64,000 nt of DNA, taken from the NCBI RefSeq assembly GCF_009604405.1, contig NZ_WEGK01000009.1, positions 1 to 64,000 on the forward strand, written 5' to 3'. Shown here piece after piece: positions 33,629 to 42,264 of the stretch (position 1 is its first letter; every line of letters starts with the position of its first letter). A program made the translations under genes and the position numbers. This DNA is from Nocardia macrotermitis (GTDB lineage: Bacteria; Actinomycetota; Actinomycetes; Mycobacteriales; Mycobacteriaceae). The notes under the pieces were generated by a model. The model had not been told where the DNA came from. It searched no databases and worked only from the letters and a program-made list of their open reading frames with translations.

Positions 33629-34716
33629 ACACCAGGATCATCGGCGCGGCCCTGGCCGCCGTGCTGCTCGTGGCGGCGGCCGCGGGCTGTTCCCGAGAGT
33701 CCACCGGCGAGGGTGGCGGCACGGCGGTGAACGTCGGCACCGGCGCCCCCGACGGCGTTCTCGTCGGCGCCGATCAGCCGCGCTCGGATACCGATTTCTG
33801 GAGCGCCTACGCCGGTTACCTGGGCCCGAAGGCCGCCGCGGCCGGGGTGAAACTGGAGAACACCTCCTCGGACAACGATTCCAACCGCCTGAAGTCCAAT
33901 GTGGACACCCTGCTGTCGAAGAACGTGAAGGCGCTGATCCTCGCACCCCAGGACACCGCCGCGGTGAAACCGGCGATCGAGGCCGCGGCCGCGAAACACG
34001 TCCCCGTGGTCACCGTCGACACCCGCCCGGACACCGGCGGGGCCTACATGGTGGTGCGCGCCGATAACCGCGCCTACGGCACCAAATCGTGCACCTACCT
34101 GGGCGAAACCCTGCACGGCAAGGGCAAGGTGGTGGAATTCCAGGGCGATCTGACCTCCATCAACGGCCGCGACCGGTCCGAGGCGTTCGCCGACTGCATG
34201 AGTTCGAAGTACCCGGGGATCAAGGTGATCGAGATCCCCACCGAGTGGAAGGGCGACAAGGCCGTCTCGGGCCTGCAGGACAAACTGCTCACCGACCCCG
34301 ATATCAACGGCATCTACATGCAGGCGGGCGGCGTCTTCCTGCAACCGACCCTGGCGCTGCTGCAACGCGAGAACAAGCTGGTCGAGGCCGGTAAACCCGG
34401 ACACATCACGATCGTGTCGAACGACGGCATCAAGTCCGAACTCGACGCCATCGACGCCGGAACGATCGATGCGACGGTGTCCCAGCCCGCGGATCTCTAC
34501 GCGCAGTACGCGACCTACTACGCCAAAGCCGCGATCGACGGCAAGAAATTCGCGCCGGGCCCCACCGACCACAACTCGACCATCATCGACACCGGTGTCG
34601 GCGGCATGCTCGAGGATCAGCTGCCCGCCCCGGTCGTCACCCACACCGGCGGCAAGGTCGGCGATATGGACACCGTGGCCACCACCGACCCGGGCCTGTG
34701 GGGCCGCGGGCACTGA
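33625..34716 (+). CDS. Sugar ABC transporter substrate-binding lipoprotein
   Basis: A 363-residue type 1 periplasmic-binding-protein fold (RbsB-like) with a lipoprotein signal ending AAAAGC. The mature domain includes NVDTLLSKNVKALILAPQD and VTVDTRPDTGG. It should capture sugar outside the membrane; its place inside the fucose cassette points to L-fucose or a related 6-deoxysugar. Its ATG overlaps the dehydratase stop (ATGA). Confidence 0.9.
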   Translation: MNTRIIGAALAAVLLVAAAAGCSRESTGEGGGTAVNVGTGAPDGVLVGADQPRSDTDFWSAYAGYLGPKAAAAGVKLENTSSDNDSNRLKSNVDTLLSKNVKALILAPQDTAAVKPAIEAAAAKHVPVVTVDTRPDTGGAYMVVRADNRAYGTKSCTYLGETLHGKGKVVEFQGDLTSINGRDRSEAFADCMSSKYPGIKVIEIPTEWKGDKAVSGLQDKLLTDPDINGIYMQAGGVFLQPTLALLQRENKLVEAGKPGHITIVSNDGIKSELDAIDAGTIDATVSQPADLYAQYATYYAKAAIDGKKFAPGPTDHNSTIIDTGVGGMLEDQLPAPVVTHTGGKVGDMDTVATTDPGLWGRGH

Positions 34717-34723
34717 CGGGCGG

Positions 34724-36256
34724 ATGACGATGACGGAAACCGCTGCACCCGAACCGGATTCGTCCGCGGAACCGCCGATCGCGGAGGCGATCGGCGTGAC
34801 CAAGCGGTTCGGCCGCACCCTCGCGCTGGACCGGGTCGGGCTGCGGGTGCACGCCGGGCGGACGCACGCGCTGGTCGGCCGCAACGGCGCCGGGAAATCG
34901 ACGCTGGTGTCGATCCTGACCGGTCTCGCACCTCCTGATGAGGGGGAGGTGCGATTCCGGGGCCAGCGGGCGCCGGCGATCGCCGACCGGGACGCCTGGC
35001 GGTCCCGGGTGGCGTGCGTGTACCAGCACTCCACGATCATCCCGGAGCTGTCGGTGGCGGAGAACCTTTTCATCGGCCGTCAGGGGCTGGGTGGGCGAAT
35101 CATCAACTGGCGCACCATGAGAGCGCGGGCGCGCGAGTTGCTCGACACCTGGTCGGTCCCCGTCGACGTGCGGACACCGGCCCGGGAGTTGTCGGTGGAG
35201 CATCGGCAGCTGGTGGAGATCGCGCGTTCGCTCTCGTACGGCGCGCGGTTCATCATCCTGGACGAGCCGACCGCGCAGTTGGACGGCACCGCGATCAAAC
35301 GGCTGTTCGGCCGCATCCGCGATCTCCAGACCCAGGGGGTGACCTTCCTGTTCATCTCCCACCATTTGGACGAGACCTACGAAATCTGTTCCGATGTCAC
35401 GGTTTTCCGCGACGCGCGGCATGTGCTCACCGCCCCGGTCGCCGATCTCGGCAAGACCGAGCTGATCGCCGCGATGACCGGTGAATCCACCGAGTTGGCG
35501 CGGGCGGTACCGCGAGAACGTCCCGACCCCACGGCCGCACCGGCGCTGCGACTGGAAAAGCTCACCCGCACCGGTGAATTCGCCGATGTCGAATTCGAGG
35601 TGCGGCCCGGGGAGATGGTCGGGTTGGCCGGTGGCGGCAGCAGCGGGCGGGTCGAGGTGGCCGAGACGATCGTCGGATCGCGGCGTGCGACAGCCGGATC
35701 GGTGCTCGTCTCCGGAGTTCGATTGCGGAGCAGCGGAACTCACGCGGCCCTGGCGGCCGGGATCGGATTCGTGCCACGCGATCGGCACGACGAGGGTCTC
35801 GTTCCGGCGATGAGCGTGGCCGACAACGCCACCCTCACCGTGCCGCAGCGGCTGGGCCGGTTCGGGCTGCTGTCCCGCCGCACCCGGGACACCCTGGTAC
35901 GCAACGCGATCGAGGGTCTCGACATCAAAGCCGACAGCCCCGGGCAGGGTGTGTCGGAACTGTCCGGCGGCAACCAGCAGAAGGTCGTCTTCGCCCGCGC
36001 GCTGGCCACCGATCCGGCGGTGCTGGTACTCATCACTCCCACCGCCGGTGTCGACGTGCGGTCCAAACAGACCCTGCTCGCGGTGGTCCGGGACACCGCC
36101 GATCGCGGCACCGCGGTCCTGGTGGTCTCCGACGAACTGGACGATCTGCGTGACTGCGACCGCGTGCTGGTGATGGTGCAGGGCCAGCTACGCACCGAAT
36201 ACGAGAAAGGCTGGGACGACCGGGAATTGGTCGCCGCCATGGAAGGAATGGCATGA
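34724..36256 (+). CDS. Sugar ABC transporter ATPase with two nucleotide-binding domains
   Basis: A 510-residue RbsA/XylG-type protein. Domain 1 (about residues 18-245) has Walker A GRNGAGKST and Walker B FIILDEPTAQLD. Domain 2 (about 265-505) has a degenerate Walker A (GGGSSGRVE), a normal LSGGNQQK signature, and a Walker B reading VLVLITPTAGVD, in which the usual Asp-Glu is missing. Loss of one active site is known among such tandem ATPases. Start is ATG 34724, seven bases after the binding-protein stop. The stop overlaps the permease start. Confidence 0.9.
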   Translation: MTMTETAAPEPDSSAEPPIAEAIGVTKRFGRTLALDRVGLRVHAGRTHALVGRNGAGKSTLVSILTGLAPPDEGEVRFRGQRAPAIADRDAWRSRVACVYQHSTIIPELSVAENLFIGRQGLGGRIINWRTMRARARELLDTWSVPVDVRTPARELSVEHRQLVEIARSLSYGARFIILDEPTAQLDGTAIKRLFGRIRDLQTQGVTFLFISHHLDETYEICSDVTVFRDARHVLTAPVADLGKTELIAAMTGESTELARAVPRERPDPTAAPALRLEKLTRTGEFADVEFEVRPGEMVGLAGGGSSGRVEVAETIVGSRRATAGSVLVSGVRLRSSGTHAALAAGIGFVPRDRHDEGLVPAMSVADNATLTVPQRLGRFGLLSRRTRDTLVRNAIEGLDIKADSPGQGVSELSGGNQQKVVFARALATDPAVLVLITPTAGVDVRSKQTLLAVVRDTADRGTAVLVVSDELDDLRDCDRVLVMVQGQLRTEYEKGWDDRELVAAMEGMA

Positions 36257-37272
36257 CCCGGACCGCGACCGAATCCGATGCCCTCGCCACCCGGCCCCGT
36301 CCACGCGGCCCGGTGCGCTGGGCCGCACTCCGGGATTTCCTGCTGGTGCCGCCGATCGTGCTGGTGCTGATCGTCGGCTACGTCATCAATACGAGTTTCG
36401 TCTCGACCGCCAACCTGACGAACGTGCTGACCACCATGAGCGGTATCGCCCTGCTGGTCCTGGCCGAGGTGCTGGTCCTGGTGGTCGGGTACATGGACCT
36501 GTCGCTGGAGTCGACCTTCGGGCTCGCGCCCGGCGTCGCCATCTGGGGCACCATGGGCACCGCGAAGGTCGGCGCGTTCACCTGGGCCGCGCCGTGGATG
36601 ACGATTCCGATCGCCCTGCTGGTCGGGCTCGCGGTCGGCGTGGTGAACGGGCTGCTGATCGTGCGGTTCGGCCTCAACGGATTCATCGTGACACTGGCCA
36701 TGCTGATCGCGCTGCGCGGCCTGCTGACCTTCCTCACCGGCGGCTTCACCCTGACGAAGATCCCCGATTCGGTACTGTGGCTGGGCAATTCGCGGCTCGG
36801 CGGCGTCCCGGTGAACGTGCTGATCTGCCTGGCGCTGTTCGTGATCGGCTACCTGGTGCTCAACTACACCACCGCCGGACCCGCGCTCTACGCCGTGGGC
36901 GGTAACCAGGCCGCCGCGCGGGCCGCGGGCATCCGCACCGGCTCGGTGGTGATGGTGGTGCTGATCCTGGCCGGGGCCCTGGCCGCGATCGGCGGACTCA
37001 TCTACTCCGGGCAGTTCGCGAGCGTCCAGGTGGCCCAGGGCGACGGCATGATCTTCAACGTGTTCGCCGCGTGTGTGATCGGCGGCGTCTCGCTCAACGG
37101 CGGGCGCGGTTCGGTGCTGGGCGCGTTCTTCGGCATCACGATCCTGACCCTGATCCAGAAACTGCTGTCCTACGGCGGGGTCAGCGCCGATTCGCTGAAG
37201 TTCATCAACGGCGCGCTGATCCTGGTCGCGCTCGTCATCACCCGCATCGCCAGCGGCCGACGACAGGAGTGA
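36253..37272 (+). CDS. Sugar ABC transporter permease
   Basis: A 339-residue RbsC/BPD_transp_2-type permease with about nine or ten membrane segments from residue 32 on and the conserved loop GGNQAAARAAGI. It overlaps the ATPase gene by four bases and completes a single-permease sugar importer with the preceding two genes. Confidence 0.92.
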   Translation: MTRTATESDALATRPRPRGPVRWAALRDFLLVPPIVLVLIVGYVINTSFVSTANLTNVLTTMSGIALLVLAEVLVLVVGYMDLSLESTFGLAPGVAIWGTMGTAKVGAFTWAAPWMTIPIALLVGLAVGVVNGLLIVRFGLNGFIVTLAMLIALRGLLTFLTGGFTLTKIPDSVLWLGNSRLGGVPVNVLICLALFVIGYLVLNYTTAGPALYAVGGNQAAARAAGIRTGSVVMVVLILAGALAAIGGLIYSGQFASVQVAQGDGMIFNVFAACVIGGVSLNGGRGSVLGAFFGITILTLIQKLLSYGGVSADSLKFINGALILVALVITRIASGRRQE

Positions 37273-37347
37273 GAGACGAAGCAGGAAGCCAACTTTCGAA
37301 TCGCGGGTCGCGAGGACGGTGCGGTCGGCCGGGCCGTTACGAAGCCG

Positions 37348-38277
37348 GTGCGACCAACGAGCTCCCGCGTCGTCCTGGGTGGCGCCGGATACGCCGGACT
37401 GTATCGGGCGGTGGACGAGCGGACCGCCGCGACGGCGCTGCAATCGGCCTGGGACAACGGGATTCGCGCGTTCGACACCGCACCGCATTACGGCGGCGGG
37501 CTGAGCGAGGAGCGTCTGGGCCGGTTCCTGGGTTCGGCGCGCCGGGCCGAGTTCACCGTGTCGACCAAGGTGGGGCGACTGCTCTACGACGATCCGGCCG
37601 CACCCGATGGCGCGGAGATGTTCTACGGCGCGCCCAAACGCTCACGGCGACGGGACTATTCGGCCGCCGGGGTGCGACGCTCGGTCGAGGAATCGCTGCT
37701 GCGGCTGGGCTTGGATCGCGTGGATCAGCTACTCGTCCACGACCCCGACGACCATATGGATCAGGCCCTGTCCGAGGCGCTACCCGAACTCGAACGGCTG
37801 CGGGCGCGGGGCGTGGCGACCGGAATCGGTGTGGGGGTCAACCATGTCGACGTCGCGTTGCGGTTCGTCCGCGAGGCCCCGATCGATCACGTACTCATCG
37901 CCGGACGGTATTCACTGCTGGATCGCCGCGCCGAGACCGAACTGCTGCCCGAATGCGCCCGCCGCGGCATCCGGGTGCTGGTCGCCGGGGTGCTCAACAG
38001 CGGGGTCCTCGCGGATCCGTTGCGGCAGGGCACTTTCGACTACGTCGCCGCCGATCCCGCGATCATCGAGCACGCCCGCGCGATGCACACCGCCTGTGCC
38101 GCATACGATGTGCCGCTGCGCGCGGCGGCCGTGCAGTTCCCGCTGCGGCATCCCGCCGTCGGCGCGATCGTGCTCGGTTCCGGCACGAGGGAGGAAATCG
38201 AGGACAGTCTCGATATGCTCGATATCCCTGTGCCGCAGGAACTCTGGGCCGAACTCGACGGCGGCGCGCTGTGGTGA
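37348..38277 (+). CDS. Aldo/keto reductase, probable L-fucose dehydrogenase
   Basis: A 309-residue AKR-fold enzyme with the catalytic set intact: Asp and Tyr in FDTAPHYGGGLSE, Lys in TVSTKVGR and His in LLVHDPD. It belongs to the group of D-threo-aldose/L-fucose dehydrogenases, which oxidise L-fucose to L-fucono-1,5-lactone with NAD(P). This would be the pathway's first step. The likely start is GTG 37348, with a poor ribosome site 75 bases after the permease stop. Confidence 0.86.
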   Translation: MRPTSSRVVLGGAGYAGLYRAVDERTAATALQSAWDNGIRAFDTAPHYGGGLSEERLGRFLGSARRAEFTVSTKVGRLLYDDPAAPDGAEMFYGAPKRSRRRDYSAAGVRRSVEESLLRLGLDRVDQLLVHDPDDHMDQALSEALPELERLRARGVATGIGVGVNHVDVALRFVREAPIDHVLIAGRYSLLDRRAETELLPECARRGIRVLVAGVLNSGVLADPLRQGTFDYVAADPAIIEHARAMHTACAAYDVPLRAAAVQFPLRHPAVGAIVLGSGTREEIEDSLDMLDIPVPQELWAELDGGALW

Positions 38278-38282
38278 ACGCC

Positions 38283-38951
38283 TCAGCCCGCGGCCCGCTC
38301 CAGCCACTCCATCACCCCGGCCACATGTGCCAGCGCACGCGCGTGGGCGAGTTGCGGATCGCGCGCGTCGATGGCATCGCAGATACCGCGATGTTCGGCG
38401 ATGGTGCGTTCGAACGCGCCCTCCTCGGTGACGCCGCGCCAGATGCGCGCGCGGGTCGTGGGCATGGACAGCGAATCCAGCAGGGAGGCAAGCACTCTGT
38501 TCCCCGAGGCGTTCGCGATCGCGGCATGGAAGTTCAGGTCCAGGGCGACCAGATCGGTCACCGAAACCCCCTCGGGCCGCACCAGTGTGCGCAGGTGGAC
38601 GATCTCGTCCTCGCTCATCCGCTGCGCGGCCATCGCGGTGGCCTCCGGTTCCAGGATGCGACGCACGCCGAGGATGTCCAGCACCGAATCGTCCTGATGG
38701 AATTCCAGCAGGAAGCTCATCGCGTCCAGCAGCGAATTCGGTTCCAGGCTGGACACATACGTGCCGTCGCCCTGCCGCACGTCCAGGATCCGCACCAGCG
38801 ACAGCGCCCGCACCGCCTCGCGCAGCGAATTGCGCGAGACCCCGAGTTCGGCGGCCAGGTCGGCTTCGCGGGGCAGCCGGGAGCCGGGCCGCAGATCGCC
38901 CGAGACGATCATCGCCTTGATCTTCGCTATCGCATCGTCCGTGACCGACAA
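38283..38951 (-). CDS. GntR/FadR-family regulator of the fucose genes
   Basis: A 222-residue FadR-type regulator: winged helix at about residues 5-72 (LGVSRNSLREAVRALSLVR) and an FCD ligand domain after it. TTG 38951 is the best start because GAAGGA lies just upstream; the longer frame crosses the divergent gene. It is encoded between the AKR and lactonase genes, only 32 bases from the latter. It probably responds to a pathway acid and binds the ACATCCGATGT elements. FCD proteins usually act as repressors. Confidence 0.86.
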   Translation of the reverse strand: MSVTDDAIAKIKAMIVSGDLRPGSRLPREADLAAELGVSRNSLREAVRALSLVRILDVRQGDGTYVSSLEPNSLLDAMSFLLEFHQDDSVLDILGVRRILEPEATAMAAQRMSEDEIVHLRTLVRPEGVSVTDLVALDLNFHAAIANASGNRVLASLLDSLSMPTTRARIWRGVTEEGAFERTIAEHRGICDAIDARDPQLAHARALAHVAGVMEWLERAAG

Positions 38952-38983
38952 ACCTATTCCTTCACGTTCAAGGATGTGAATAC

Positions 38984-39880
38984 ATGCATCCGATGACTGT
39001 AGACTCCCACGTCCACATCTGGGATATCGGCGGCGGAAAGTTCCATGTGGAATACGATTGGCTGACAGATACATCCGATGTCTTGTATCGAACCTACACC
39101 CTGAACGACCTCGCACCGCAACTGGGCGAGCACCGGGTGGGCGCGCTGGTGCTGGTCCAGGCATCGGATTCGACGGCCGAGACCCGCGCGCTGCTCGACG
39201 CCGCCGCGCGGTGGCCGCGGCCGATCGCGGTGGTCGGATGGCTGCCCCTGCACGACCCGGCCCGCGCCGCATTCGAACTCGAGCGTCTCCGGCGACCGCG
39301 ACTCGTCGGGGTGCGGCATCTGATCCACCGCGATCCGGATCCGGAATGGCTACTGCGACCGCAGGTTTCGGAGAGCCTGGCGATGCTCGCCGCGACCGGC
39401 CTGAGTTTCGACGCGGTCGCCGAGACTCCGGAACTGCTGGCCCAGGTGCCGTGGATCGCCGCCGAACATCCCACGCTCACGGTGGTGCTGGACCATCTGG
39501 GCAAACCGCCGATCGCGAGCGGCGGCTGGCAGCCGTGGGCGGATCTGCTCACCGCCGCCGCGGCCGCGCCGAACGTGGTGGCCAAGATCTCCGGTCTCGC
39601 AACGGTTTCCGCGCCCGGATTCGCCGCGGCGCACTGGCAGCGCTACGTCGATCACGCGCTCGAGGTGTTCGGCCCGGATCGGCTCATGGTGGGCGGCGAC
39701 TGGCCGTTCACGCTCACCGCCGCGTCCTACGACGAGGTCTGGCGCACCACCCTGGGCACCCTGTCCGAACTCGATCCGGCCGATCGCGTCCGGATACTTT
39801 CGACCACGGCGGCGCGGGTGTATCGCCTGCCCGTCCCGCTCCCGGACGGACCCTCCCACGACGAAGGAGTCAACGCGTGA
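38984..39880 (+). CDS. Amidohydrolase-family lactonase, probable L-fucono-1,5-lactonase
   Basis: A 298-residue cog3618-type amidohydrolase with VDSHVHIWDIGGG at the N-terminus, VLDHLGKPP in the middle and GGDWPF near the C-terminus, which together place the metal and catalytic residues. Members hydrolyse L-fuconolactone to L-fuconate. AAGGA sits nine bases before ATG 38984. The stop overlaps the start of the hydrolase gene that follows. Confidence 0.87.
   Translation: MHPMTVDSHVHIWDIGGGKFHVEYDWLTDTSDVLYRTYTLNDLAPQLGEHRVGALVLVQASDSTAETRALLDAAARWPRPIAVVGWLPLHDPARAAFELERLRRPRLVGVRHLIHRDPDPEWLLRPQVSESLAMLAATGLSFDAVAETPELLAQVPWIAAEHPTLTVVLDHLGKPPIASGGWQPWADLLTAAAAAPNVVAKISGLATVSAPGFAAAHWQRYVDHALEVFGPDRLMVGGDWPFTLTAASYDEVWRTTLGTLSELDPADRVRILSTTAARVYRLPVPLPDGPSHDEGVNA
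39069..39084. promoter_or_regulatory. Second copy of the fucose regulon element, inside the lactonase gene
   Basis: ATACATCCGATGTCTT here is the exact reverse complement of the 16 bases at 32220-32235 in the fuconate dehydratase promoter. It contains the perfect palindrome ACATCCGATGT. It lies about 85 bases inside the lactonase coding region, opposite the divergent GntR gene. A copy with two mismatches (GCATCCGATGA, 38986-38996) overlaps the lactonase start. Confidence 0.6.
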
Positions 39881-40728
39881 AATTCCAGCGGATCGGCGCA
39901 CCCGGCGCGGAACGTCCGGTACTCCTCGACGGCGAACAGGCATACGACCTGTCCCCACTCACCCACGATATCGACGGCACATTCCTTGCCGCCGAAGGAC
40001 TTTCGGCCGCCGCGACGGCACTCGCCCAGGGCCGGCTCACACCCCTGGACATCACCGGCGAACGGATCGGCGCACCGATCGCGCGACCGCAGGCGGTGTG
40101 GTGCATCGGCATGAACTACGCCGCGCACGCCGCCGAATCCGGCGCAGAACCGCCCAGCACACCGGTGCTGTTCTTCAAGGCGCCCAATACGGTGATCGGC
40201 CCCTACGACGACGTGCCGATCCCGCGCGGCTCGGAGCGGACCGACTGGGAGGTGGAACTCGCGGTGGTGATCGGCCGCCGCGCCCGCTACCTCGACTCCC
40301 CCGCGGATTCGATGGAATACGTTGCGGGATACACGATTTCCAACGACGTCTCCGAGCGGCGCTTCCAGCTCGAGGAGTCCGGCGGGCAGTGGTCCAAGGG
40401 CAAGTGCTGCGAGGGTTTCAATCCGCTCGGACCGGCGTTGATCCCGGCAACCGAGCTGGATCCCGGCAATCTGCGGCTACGTTCGTTCGTCAACGGCGAG
40501 CCGCGCCAGGACTCCTCGACCGCCGACCTGATCTTCGACGTGCCGTACCTGATCTGGCATCTGTCCCGGTACTCAGTGCTCGAGCCGGGCGATCTGATCA
40601 ATACCGGCACGCCCGAGGGCGTCGCGCTGTCCGGTCGCTTCCCCTATCTACGGCCGGACGACGTGGTCGAACTCGAGATCGAGGGCATCGGCCGGACCCG
40701 CCAGCGGTTCCGCGCCGAATCAGCGTGA
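39877..40728 (+). CDS. Fumarylacetoacetase-family hydrolase, probable 2,4-diketo-3-deoxy-L-fuconate hydrolase
   Basis: A 283-residue FAH-fold enzyme. Metal-binding acidic residues are visible in DWEVELAVVIG and SNDVSER, and the conserved GMNYAAHAAESG and INTGTPEGV are present. The family member in this pathway cleaves the diketo acid to pyruvate and L-lactate, completing fucose breakdown. The GTG start at 39877 overlaps the lactonase stop, with GAAGGAG upstream. Confidence 0.88.
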   Translation: MKFQRIGAPGAERPVLLDGEQAYDLSPLTHDIDGTFLAAEGLSAAATALAQGRLTPLDITGERIGAPIARPQAVWCIGMNYAAHAAESGAEPPSTPVLFFKAPNTVIGPYDDVPIPRGSERTDWEVELAVVIGRRARYLDSPADSMEYVAGYTISNDVSERRFQLEESGGQWSKGKCCEGFNPLGPALIPATELDPGNLRLRSFVNGEPRQDSSTADLIFDVPYLIWHLSRYSVLEPGDLINTGTPEGVALSGRFPYLRPDDVVELEIEGIGRTRQRFRAESA

Positions 40729-40914
40729 CCTGGACCGATAGAACGTCAGCCCGATCGCCGCCACCCCGATCACGATGAGCACCACACCCAGATAGGTCCA
40801 CTGCGAGTGCCCGGTCATCGGCGAGCCCGCCAGATTCCCGGTGCCCTGCCCGATCCACAACGCGCCGATCAGGCACAGCACCACACCACCCACGACAGTG
40901 ATCACACGTCGCAC
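40720..40914 (-). CDS. Small two-helix membrane protein of unknown function
   Basis: A 64-residue protein with two hydrophobic segments (about residues 5-25 and 40-58) and a basic C-terminus (YRSRSR). The GTG at 40914 is preceded by AGGAGGA, a strong ribosome site. Its end overlaps the end of the convergent hydrolase gene by nine bases. The next 160 bases to the right hold nothing recognisable. Confidence 0.7.
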   Translation of the reverse strand: MRRVITVVGGVVLCLIGALWIGQGTGNLAGSPMTGHSQWTYLGVVLIVIGVAAIGLTFYRSRSR

Positions 40915-41074
40915 GGTTCCTCCTACATCGGCCGTCCGTCACGTCCAGTCTGGTACAGATGCCGCCCGATCGACAGGGCCATGTCCGATTTGCTTCCGCC
41001 GCAATATCTTCGGCGCTTCGAACACGGCCCCGTCAGGTTCGCGGACGTGCTTCGTCAGTGGTACGAGGGGCTGA

Positions 41075-42004
41075 CTAGTGCTCGCGAGCCGCAGTCTCGG
41101 ACGGCAACTGCGAAGCGTAGATCGTCTGATGAATCGGCGTCGCGACACCCGTGGCCCGGCCGAACCGCACGACCGCACCGCTCTGATAGTGCAGCTCCGA
41201 CGGACGCCCCGCGGCCAGATCACGCTGCATCGACGCTGTGGTCTCGGGCCCGAAACCCGCGTAGACCTTCATCATCTGATCGACATCGTCCGCATCCAGC
41301 GCGACGCCCCGGGCCCGCGCCACCTCGAGCACCTCGACCATGGCCGCGCGCACCAGCGCGACGGTCTCGGGTTCGGTCGAGACGATCCCGACCGGCTGCC
41401 GGGCCAGCGCGCCGACCCCGCCGTAGGAGGAGATCAGCATCAGCTTGCGCCACAGCGTGGCCTCGATGTCGTTGGTGCGGCTCACCGTGATGCCCGCCGG
41501 GGTCAGCGCCTCGACCACCGGCTCGACCCGATCGGCCGAATCCGGTGTCAGCACACCGATTTCCACCGCGGCGTGCGAGCCCAGGCAGCGCACCGACCAC
41601 GGTTCGATACGTTCGGCGATCACCACGCAGGTGCAGCCCAGCACGCGTTCGGCGCCCAGCACCTCGGCCAGATCGCTCGCCGCCTCGACCCCGTTCTGCA
41701 ACGGCAGGATCGTGGTGTGCGGGCCGACAACGGGTTTCAGCGCCTCGGCGGCATCGCGAACCTGCCACGCCTTCACCGCGACGAGCACCAGATCGGCGGG
41801 CTCACCGCCGCCACGCAATTCGGTGACCACCTGCACGTCGGGGATCGAACTCTCTTCTCCCGCACGGGAAACCAGCAGCGGCCCGGCCGCCGCGGCCGCG
41901 ACGGTCTCGGCCCGCCCGACCACCGTCACCTGATGACCGGCACGCGCCAGCATGCCCGCGAAATACAGTCCGATTCCACCCGCCCCGAATACCGTAATGC
42001 GCAC
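41075..42004 (-). CDS. 2-dehydropantoate 2-reductase family protein
   Basis: A 309-residue ApbA/PanE-type NADPH-dependent reductase. It has the N-terminal nucleotide motif VFGAGGIGLYFAG, KAWQV, LPLQNGVE and the catalytic Lys in ATLWRKLMLI. The family enzyme makes pantoate for coenzyme A. Many genomes carry paralogues of other specificity, and this one lies beside a transporter gene rather than pan genes, so the substrate is open. Confidence 0.85.
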   Translation of the reverse strand: MRITVFGAGGIGLYFAGMLARAGHQVTVVGRAETVAAAAAGPLLVSRAGEESSIPDVQVVTELRGGGEPADLVLVAVKAWQVRDAAEALKPVVGPHTTILPLQNGVEAASDLAEVLGAERVLGCTCVVIAERIEPWSVRCLGSHAAVEIGVLTPDSADRVEPVVEALTPAGITVSRTNDIEATLWRKLMLISSYGGVGALARQPVGIVSTEPETVALVRAAMVEVLEVARARGVALDADDVDQMMKVYAGFGPETTASMQRDLAAGRPSELHYQSGAVVRFGRATGVATPIHQTIYASQLPSETAAREH

Positions 42005-42044
42005 GAGTCAGGGCCTCCACATCGTCGACAACCGCACGCTTTCC

Positions 42045-42056
42045 ATGCGTTCGCAT
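42045..42056. promoter_or_regulatory. Short palindrome between the reductase and MFS genes
   Basis: ATGCG and CGCAT flank a TT centre in the 260-base divergent gap, about 40 bases before the reductase start. It could be an operator. No regulator is encoded next to it, and apart from it I see nothing in the gap. Confidence 0.3.
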
Positions 42057-42264
42057 ACACTATCGCCGACCGACCGAGCATTCAATTGGTACTGCGGGTA
42101 ACGGATTTCACGTTCCCGACACCTTCGCGGTGAGCAAACGGAGAGCGTCATCGGAAATCGGCTCGTCCGGAGTCCTGCGGAAATCCAACCCTGCCAACTA
42201 CTGTGTGAACGATCACATCGCCGCGGCCGTCCGCGGTACAGCAGCACCCGGAAACGAGTTATCC

